64,000 bases of DNA, taken from positions 14,263,329 to 14,327,328 of the forward strand of contig NC_085138.1 of assembly GCF_035046485.1 (NCBI RefSeq). The letters run 5' to 3'. Shown here one piece after another: positions 56,730-64,000 of this stretch. The notes beneath the pieces were generated by a model. The model was given only the letters and a program-made list of their open reading frames with translations. It did no database searches and was not told the DNA's origin. The translations under genes were made by a program, and so were the position numbers. The DNA comes from Aedes albopictus. Taxonomy: Eukaryota > Arthropoda > Insecta > Diptera > Culicidae. How positions within the stretch are numbered: the first letter of the stretch is position 1; every line of letters starts with the position of its first letter.

Positions 56730-57823
56730 TAAGCAGGAAAATATTTTCAGAACATATCTTAATCGGTTGTGATCCAGAACCGGTTCCGGGTGTCCCGCCG
56801 GAAATGGCCAAATATAAAAGGGAACCAACCCCATGCAAGCGACACATCAAATCGCGGATTTTAAGGCATCTTGATTTGACAAAAAAAGTTTCCGGCCATA
56901 TTGGGGACAACCGGTAGTGTTCCGCAACCGATTACGGTTGCCCCATCGGAAGTGGTCAAATGTAAAGGAGAACCAAACCCATAAATTCGACACACTTAAT
57001 GACTTTTTAGGTAAGCTGATGAACGGTTAACAAAAAAAAAATCACAGGCCATACTTTGGAAAACCTATAGTGTGCCGAAACCGGTTCCAGGTGCCTGGAC
57101 GGAAGTGGTCAAATGTAAAAAAAAACCAAACGCATACACGCAGCACAATTAATAACGGCTTCTTCGATAACGCGAAGAACGGTCAGCAAGAAAATAGTCT
57201 CAGGTCAGTAGTGTTCCAGATTCGAGTGCCTCGCCGGAACTGGCAAAATGCACGAATGAACCAAAGCCATACATGCATTACATCAATTTGCGACTTTTTA
57301 GGAGAATTGATTAATAATTTGCATGAAACTAGTCTAAGACCACATCAGGGACAATCGGTAAGTGGTAAAATGTGAACCGAAAGTTGTAAATGTGAAATTG
57401 AATCAAATCCATGCGTGTCGTACCATAAAACCACGCCAATTCGACAATGATTGCTGTCAAATTACCTGTGTAAACTTTCAATTCGATAAACTAACTCTAT
57501 TTTAGTTTTGTTTAGATTGTATGATTTGTTTTTGAACACAAATCTTACAGATAGTGTGGTGGTACGAATTGATAGCTTGTACATTTTACGATTGTTGGCT
57601 TCCGAGGTTCACTGCGGTTGATCACCAAACGGATCAGGTGTCGGAATGCACCAAATTAGAACTTTCGGAAGAAGCAGCTGCACGAGAAGCCGCTGCGGGT
57701 ATAAGTAACATCTCAATATCATATCATTCGTTTTTTCTAGTCTATTACACTGTGACATTTGATCATTTTTTTAATTCAACAAATTTCGAATGAGCGGGGA
57801 CAAGTTAAAAAGTGTCTTATTAA

Positions 57824-57939
57824 CCCTAAAAGGGTTACCTGGGGTCCATTGGACCCCAGGCACCTTTCAGAGCTCGTCTTTGATGGAACACACTCAGCGA
57901 GGTGACGAAACTGAGGCCATGAAGGTATCCCTTTTAGGG
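57824..57939. mobile_element. piggyBac-like MITE, second family (copy 2)
   Basis: TTAA occurs at 57820-57823 and 57940-57943. It is the inverted counterpart of 25035-25150, with the same 'ggggtccattggacccc' palindrome. Confidence 0.9.
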
Positions 57940-57999
57940 TTAAAGAGTGATGAATACGCGGGGTTTGACAGTACATCAAATAGCAGCTTTTTTGATAAC

Positions 58000-58283
58000 T
58001 TCTTCTTCTTCTTTATAGCTCGACGTTCGCATTGGAACTTGGCCTGCCTTTCTTCTACTTAGTGTTCTTTAGAGCACTTCCACAGTTAATAATTATTAAT
58101 TATCAATTATAATTGAAGGGTTTTCTTTGCCCGCCATTGCATGAATTTGTATATTGTGAGGCAAGTTCAATGATACACTATACTCAGGAAGTCGAGAAAA
58201 TGTTCCCGACCGGAACGGGAATCAAACCCGCCGTTTCCGGATTGGCGATTCATAGCCTTAACCACTAGGCCAACTGGAGACCC
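58000..58283 (-). mobile_element. tRNA-derived SINE with (GAA)n tail
   Basis: Exact 12-bp duplication TTTTTTGATAAC (57988-57999 and 58284-58295) flanks it. On the minus strand it has the A-box TGGCCTAGTGG (58262-58272) and B-box GGGTTTGATTCCC (58217-58229), and the tail reads as (CTT)n on plus. It is related to the SINE at 61912-62642. Confidence 0.9.
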
Positions 58284-59103
58284 TTTTTTGATAACACGAT
58301 GATCGATTCGTAAGAACATAGCCTCAGACCATATTTTAGACAACCGGTAGTGTCCCGAAACAAGTTCTGGGTGTCCCACTGGAAGTGGTTAAATGTAAAA
58401 GTGATTTGTACCCTTGCATAAGATAAATCAAATCGTGGTTTTTTTAGGTAACCTGATGTACGTTAGCAATGATATTGCCTCAGACTATATTTGGGAGACC
58501 CGGTGGTGCTCCGGAACCTGTTCCGGAAAGTAACCAAATGTACCATGCGACACATCACATCACGGCTTTTTAAATAACCTGAGGAACGGTTAACTAGAAA
58601 ATAGGCTCATACCACATTAGAGACTACTGGTAGGGTTGCACAACCAGCGATTGATGCTTCGCCGGAACTACGAAAGTAAATAAAATCAATTCAAGCGATA
58701 AATATGTGTAAGAGTACAAAATCTTGACATATGAAACCCACATACAAACAGACGTCTCATTATACTCACTACGTTCTAGTTTTAAATGGTCAATAAAATA
58801 TAACCTAGAATGTGCAGAAAAAAACTTTATCGAAGACCGCAAAGTGATCTGTGAATGTGTAAAAAGTTATATCTTAGCTTGTTAGTATCGTCTTGATATT
58901 GATCAGCTCCCAATGTTAGTGAAGGTACTCAAGCAGTCAACTGAGAAATCTGATATTACGCTGAACACAACGTCGGAGTATGTGCCATTAATAAGTTTTA
59001 AGTCAATTCAATGATGGCTTTGATAAAATGCTTGCTCTTCTTAAAAAATATCAGGATTCAGGAACACTTTCACTTACGTCGACGGAAAGATCGTGAGAAC
59101 ATA

Positions 59104-60976
59104 TCCCGGGTAGAGACAAACAAAGGACAAAATAATAACTGGTTTTGACATCATATCTCGTTTTGTCATTCTTCTGTTATTATGAAAAACTTAAAATGGC
59201 AAATCAATAGCAAAATATACAATCATAGCAAATCTGGTCATTGATATGTTATTCATGAATAATGTTAAATAACACACCAATAACAAAAATTACTATCATA
59301 GTAAAACTTGCAATTTAACACCTTTTATAAATAATTGTATAAAATATCAAAACAATAACATAATTTACATTCCTAGCTAAACTTGCCATTATTTTGATAT
59401 TGTGAGAAATTATTTATAAACATTAGGCACCATAACATATTTTACTCTTAATGAGCATGAGCATGAGCATGAGCATGAGCATGAGCATAGATGACCGCAC
59501 AATTCGTAGTTGCTACTCCGTGATAGACCAGAGCAATCGAAATTGCACAAGGAACCAATGAACAGGGCTTGGGACTAGCTTACTATTCTCAATGTACACA
59601 GTTCGAGAGCTCTCAACTTTAATAAGGTTAATACCGGCGCCGGCCACGTCCTTACGGTCATCGAGGATGGGAGGGAATGTTAGTAAGACAAACGTTATAA
59701 AGACCGCGAATCGCTGCATCTCCACGTTTGTCTCAGGAAGGAATTTTTGTTAGTAGGGTAAGGTACATTGTCAGTCCGGGAATCACCTATGGTTGGTGAT
59801 ATGATTTGACAATGGATCAGTATACACAAACCGCCGTTAACTACCGACAACTTTTCGACGCAAAAACTAGCCAAAAATAAAATTCTATCGCGCGTCTCCA
59901 CTCCACTAGGGAGCAGAAACCTTTAGTCTATTCCACACAGAAATACACTGAACGCGACTCACTTGTCGGCGCCCGGATTTTTTTCTCGACCGGCGAGCCC
60001 GAACTAACACTTTTCACTCTTTTGTGTAAATGCAAAAAATGAAAGAAAATATTTATTATCAACTAAAAGTGTATTGAGAACTAGCACCGACGGGAAGCGA
60101 AAAATTCGGAACCGACTCGATCCACGACGCGTCCACCGCACACTCAGAAATGCCATTTTGGCGCACTACAATCCACAAACGACGGCACGCGTAGTTTATT
60201 CGACCGACGCACACGAATCCAGGAGCTGGAAGTCTTTCGTCCTGTGCACATACTCCTAGATATGTTCCACGCCACCTTCGGTACTTGCAACGTCGCCATT
60301 GAGGTGCTCATCGTAATGCTGCCGCCACCTCTCGACCACCTCACGCTCACTCGTCCATAGCATATTTTACTCTTAATATACCATTAACTATTATATTGTA
60401 TATTTCAAGCATAACTTTTCAATTCGACGTATCTCGCAAAAGTAAACAAATCCGGATTCTTTCATTTTGAGTTTTTAATTTCCATAAAATAAAACTGTTT
60501 TTACATTGATTGATGAACTTAAATTTTATTGATGAAAAAAAAGAAATAGCTCATTTTACCTTTCTTCTGCTACTTTGAAATAATAACTGAATCTACCATT
60601 ATTTTAAAATTGAATTTGAACAACTAAACCTACCATTATTTTGATCGCCACATAAACAGCTAAATTTGTTCTTATTCTGTTATCAATAACTCAAGAATGT
60701 CATATTTTGTTACTCACCGATAACAGTTAATTTGGATCTTATTTTGTTATTAATATCTCAATAATAACTTATTTTGTTCTTCAATTTAATCCGCATTACT
60801 TTGTTATTGCAATGGCAAAATAAGTTATTTTTAAGTTTTTCTGCTACCAAAATTTTGTTATTATTTTTGTTATTTTAACTCTTATTTCAAACAAACGAAT
60901 AACACATTTTGCCATTGAAACATTCTGTTTTAATGGTAAAATTTGCCATTCTTTTGCCATTAAGCTCTACCCGGGA
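59104..60976. mobile_element. TA-flanked TIR element (1.87 kb incl. nested RTE)
   Basis: The ends TCCCGGGTAGAG and CTCTACCCGGGA are perfect inverted repeats with TA on both sides. The interior is made of repeated 'aataacaaaatatg'-like and 'tttgccatt' motifs. It interrupts family A copy 2 between homologous sequences also present in copy 1. Without the nested retroposon (59453-60360 plus one 17-bp duplication) it is about 950 bp. Confidence 0.85.
59453..60360 (-). mobile_element. Internally deleted RTE-type retroposon (copy 3)
   Basis: Exact 17-bp duplication CATATTTTACTCTTAAT (59436-59452 and 60361-60377) flanks it. On the minus strand the first ~220 bp encode WTSEREVVERWRQHYDEHLN, which resembles the endonuclease-RT linker of RTE-clade elements. 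The remaining sequence is the shared 3' part also seen at 1325-1878 and 2220-2810. The 3' tail is (GCTCAT)n. Confidence 0.8.
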
Positions 60977-61039
60977 TACGAAGAGAAAGGCACTATCACT
61001 TCTAGGTGGATTAATTTGGGTTTTTTTTTTATTCTTCAA

Positions 61040-61583
61040 TCACTTAACCTAAATCCACTAGGGCACTGCGTGAGCAATTCCAATTGGAAGCTGTACTTAC
61101 ACTTTGTATAGCGCCTAAATGCATTCTATTCTAATTGTACTATGTATATCGAACTGGTTGCCGTTGCGCTGCTTTCATTTTCTACCCTATCATGGTAGAA
61201 TGATGAGCACGAGAATGTTGATGTGTGGCTGTTGGTTGTTCCTGTTTCCAGTCTGATTGGGGGTCCATTATGGGTTGCCGTTCGCCGATGTCCAAGTATC
61301 CGGGTCCATTTGAGCCATGGGCTCAGAAGTGGGTCATTATCAGCTGCTCTCAGGGGGAAAGAGCAACTGACGAAAGTGCCGGCGCAATTTTTCTCCGCAC
61401 GCCATTGACAGTTTCGTAAAACATTCGCATGTCATATTTATCCATGCTGTTTTGCGCCTCACTACTGCTTCTACTATAAGCGGTGAGTTCTTTTCTCGAC
61501 TGCTCTCGTTTTCTTGTACTGCTCTCCGCCGGATACCAGGCACTGACATCTGGCTTCTGGCAACGATCTTTTCGGCAGCCTAT
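61040..61583. other. No recognisable gene
   Basis: Overlapping short frames at 61223-61419 are not convincing, and no repeat was recognised. Confidence 0.35.
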
Positions 61584-61911
61584 TTATTGCACCCATAAAC
61601 AAATAGGAACGCTCCATATAAAATCAAAAAGCGCTCCATAAAGAATGAACAATGTTCATTGAACATATGTTCCATAAAAATGTGCAATGTTACCCATAAA
61701 TATTTGAAAACGTTCCATACTTTATACTGAAATGTTCCATAATAAAATACAAATGTTCCATAGAAAAATGCAAATGCTCCATAAAAAATAAAATTGTACC
61801 CATAGAAAATTGAATATAGCTCCAAAGAAAAATTAAATTGCACCATAAAAAATAGAGATTGCACCATAGAAAAAAGATGAATTCTCCATAAGTATTATCA
61901 AACTGCACCAT

Positions 61912-62642
61912 ATCTCTCTCTCTCTCTTCTTGGCGTAACGTCCTCATTGGGACAAAGCCTGCTTCTCAGCTTGCAATGTTCTATGAGCGCTTCCACAGTT
62001 ATTAACTGAGAGCATCCTCTGCCAATGACCATTTTGCATGCGTATATCGTGTGGCAGGCACGAAGATACTCTATGCCCAAGGAAGTCAAGGAAATTTCCT
62101 TTACGAAAAGATCCTGGACCGACCGGGAATCGAACCCGTCACCCTCAGCATGGTCATGCTTAGGGACAATGGAAATTCGCGGCAAAATTTCTCAAATTTC
62201 GTGGGCTACGATTGTGAATTTCGCGGCAATTTCGCGGACTCATGTTTTTGACCATTTTGTAGAGAAAAACTTGAATTTTGAACACCAAATGAAGAATTCA
62301 TTTAAATCTTGTGAAGGGTAATCATAAATTAATCGAAAAAGTAACAAATCAGATAAGAGCATAGATTTATAATGCATTATATTTTTATCATGCAAATAAG
62401 GAACCGTAAATAACTTTACACAGTCCAAAGTTAACAACAAATTTTTTGCTTAAAAGTTTGAAATAAATGGAAATTTGTAGGGTGTTTTCTCAAGCTTGCC
62501 AGAATTCACGGTATTTCGCGGGATATTTCAAATTTCGCGGTCAAGACTCAATTTCGCGGATTTCGCGGCTTCCGCGAAATCGCGAATTTCTATTGTCCCT
62601 AGGCTGAATACCCGTGCGTTTACCGCCTCGGCTATATGGGCC
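61912..62642 (-). mobile_element. tRNA-derived SINE with (GA)n tail, split by a MITE
   Basis: The (TC)n run at 61912-61928 is the tail. The B-box GGGTTCGATTCCC lies at 62125-62137. The tRNA-like A-box part is displaced to about 62606-62642 by the 442-bp insert at 62161-62602. Joining across the insert gives continuous SINE sequence. Body words 'gcgcttccacagtta' match the SINE at 58000-58283. Confidence 0.85.
62161..62602. mobile_element. MITE built of 'aatttcgcgg' repeats
   Basis: TAGGGACAATGGAAATTCGCG at the left is inverted at the right (ATTTCTATTGTCCCTAG), up to one mismatch. GCT flanks both sides (62158-62160 and 62603-62605) and occurs once in the uninterrupted SINE. At least seven copies of TTTCGCGG or its complement cluster near the two ends. 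Confidence 0.85.
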
Positions 62643-63394
62643 CATAAGAAATATGAATTGCTCAATGAAAAATCGAAAACCCTCCTTAGATAGCATATTC
62701 TCATAATTTAATTCGACAGGGCTGAATTGCTTTACATTGCACTGCTTTAAAGGTGCAAATGTTTGAAGCTATGGAGAATTTTTTATTTTTTATGGGGCAA
62801 ATTGTATTTTATGTGGTGCAGTTTGATAATACTTATGGATCATTTGTCTATTTTTCTATGGTGCAATTTTCAATTTTTTATGGCGCAATTTAATTTTTCT
62901 ATGGAGCAATATTCAATTTTCTATGGGTACAATTTCAATTTTTTGTGGAGCATTTGCATTTTTCTATGGAGCATTTGTATTTTATTATAGAGCATTTCAG
63001 TATTATTTATTGGAGCGAATTTTTACTTTTAATGAGAAAATTTTATGTTTTACCGGTACATTTTTTATAATGTATGGAGCGTTTTCAATTATTTATGGGT
63101 AACATTGCACATTTTCATGGAACATATGTTCATTCTTTATGGAGCGCTTTTTGATTTTTTATGGAGCATTTGCAATTTGTTGTGGTTGCAATAATCTTTT
63201 GCCGTTCTTTTCATCCGTTTTCATCTGGCATTCATCAACGAACGAACTGTTCTGGGTCGTCTTTGAGCAGTGCCCATTACTTCCTGTACTTACTTACGTT
63301 ACTGTGCTCAGTGCCCCAGGCTCCCAAGAACAGTTGAGGTTGTTGGCTACGTAGATTCTTCTGGTATCGAACCGCTGGCCACGGGAATTGAAGA

Positions 63395-63890
63395 TTTCTA
63401 TTGAGTATTTGTCAACGCTTGGTACGCCCGTTACGAAGACGTTTCCAAAATTGACGGCAGGAACCTGGACGATCCGATGAAGGTGAGGCTAGTCTTGAAG
63501 AAGATTGACACCAATTTCCATGAGCGCTACCTCAACACTCTTTAACGATAGATCACGCTCTCTTCAGTACATCAAGAACAATGCCAACAATTTTCCAAGT
63601 TATGCTGTTTCAGTGAACAAGCACTGCGAAGCGTTGCAAGTCACCCAGCTTTCGAATGACCAGTTGAAGGCCCTTTGTTATGTCTACGACCTACAGTCTC
63701 CACGGGATGCAGTTATTCGAACACGATTGATCGGCAAGCTTGAAATTGAAGAAATAGCGCCACCGACGGAAGGTACGACACTTGAGAATCTTATCGAGGA
63801 GTGCCATCAGTTCAGTAATATGAAGCAGGACGTTCCTGAGAAATCCATCGTCAACGCCGTTTCATCAAAGTTTGCGAAAAAGAAGAACTT
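63395..63890 (+). pseudogene. Ty3/gypsy-type Gag fragment
   Basis: Plus-strand codons read WYARYEDVFKIDGRNLDD, then MKVRLVLKKIDTNFHERYLN. After a small deletion and frame change comes LFNDRSRSLQYIKNNANNF, CEALQVTQLSNDQLKALCYV, and then LQSPRDAVIRTRLIGKLE. This matches the capsid part of insect Ty3/gypsy gag: a retrotransposon structural protein that assembles into particles. The open 138-residue frame (63505-63921) covers the second half. No zinc knuckle, protease or RT follows, as an RTE element begins about 40 bp later. The deletion near 63540 makes it a dead fragment. Confidence 0.75.
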
Positions 63891-63944
63891 CGTGATAAAA
63901 TGCATTCATTTATTTAGTTAACATCAAATTCATGATAATACTGA

Positions 63945-64000
63945 ATCAACAATTTGCCGCCATAATACTCGATTTGCACCTGTAGCTCTCCAACCTCGGT
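63945..64000 (-). mobile_element. Edge of an RTE-type element (continues past window)
   Basis: The last ~55 bp align to 6947-6995, the C-terminal RT coding end of the RTE fragment: 'cgccataatactcgatttg' against 'cgccacaatactcggtttg', then 'gctctccaacctcggt'. The element would extend rightwards on the minus strand. Confidence 0.7.

Larger units (their letters stand above)
55470..61031 (+). mobile_element. Satellite-carrying element, family A, copy 2
   Basis: The head GCCTTTCTCGTACACC, the near-palindrome CTCAGCTCGACGAATTGAG, the GT tract, ~150-bp satellite units (55790-56477, 56730-57430 and 58296-58700) and the post-satellite region (58801-58998) appear in the same order as copy 1. The end 'gaagagaaaggcactatcac' with tail 'aggtggattaatttggg' is at 60981-61031. 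Insertions: 56478-56729 (unknown), a TTAA MITE (57824-57939), a SINE (58000-58283) and a TA-flanked element (59104-60976). Confidence 0.75.
61584..63193. mobile_element. Foldback element with tandem-repeat arms
   Basis: The left arm (61584-61910) and right arm (62770-63193) are inverted. Both are built of degenerate ~20-27-bp units around 'gctccataaaaaat' and its complement 'tttttatggagc'. The outer ends match as ATTGCACCCATAAACAAAT and the inverse of the right end. The spacer holds a SINE with a nested MITE. Tandem-repeat arms recall Drosophila FB foldbacks. Confidence 0.75.

Noticed and set aside
61690..61947. Frames rich in F, Y, W and G (like 'FFYGAF')
   Set aside because: They translate the short tandem units of the foldback arm.

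Overview
The window looks like a gene-poor, transposon-saturated stretch of a culicine mosquito genome, most likely Aedes (aegypti or albopictus type). The reasons are low GC content, Feilai-type tRNA-derived SINEs, RTE-, R1/LOA- and Ty3-type retroelement fragments, dense TTAA-, TA- and 8-bp-flanked MITEs, and the long degenerate 'cctccag/ttccttcag' arrays I associate with Aedes. I found no confidently intact host gene, no rRNA gene, no CRISPR array and no bacterial operon. The species assignment is an inference from repeat types, because no search could be run.

Layout. 1-5.1 kb: degenerate array, an inverted-repeat element (871-1984) carrying a nested retroposon, a related retroposon (about 2220-2810), and a probable LTR-element end near 3461. 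5.1-13.6 kb: one large satellite-carrying element (family A) with several elements nested inside, including a solo LTR that itself contains an RTE fragment, a TIR element, and a second large satellite element (family B). 13.6-20.8 kb: low-repeat DNA, a tRNA-like inverted repeat, a degenerate array, a cluster of palindromic MITEs and an R1-like RT relic. 21.8-28.9 kb: a segmental duplication whose two copies serve as empty sites for each other, with piggyBac-, Harbinger- and mariner-like MITEs. 29-32 kb: nearly repeat-free.

32.1-40.2 kb: a 'ttcactcctcac' low-complexity tract, a young short LTR retrotransposon with 384-bp LTRs, a foldback element with two cloverleaf-forming tRNA-like sequences, and a non-LTR RT pseudogene split by a SINE. 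40.2-53.1 kb: one long degenerate array interrupted by a hAT-type element, a MITE, a SINE and a 4.5-kb TIR element. That TIR element contains another TIR element holding a ribosomal protein S17 pseudogene fragment. 53.2-55.5 kb: low-repeat DNA with one weak exon-pair candidate. 55.5-61 kb: a second family A element with nested insertions. 61.6-63.2 kb: a foldback with short tandem-repeat arms, holding a SINE that itself holds a MITE. 63.4-64 kb: a Ty3-type gag fragment and the edge of another RTE element.

No set of host genes works together here. The biology is of nested mobile DNA. The most unusual observation is that families A and B share a hairpin head, a palindromic core next to a GT microsatellite, and a tail, yet carry different satellite bodies (about 150-bp and about 185-bp units). 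The runner-up is the foldback element with tRNA-Ala(AGC)-like cloverleaves in both arms.
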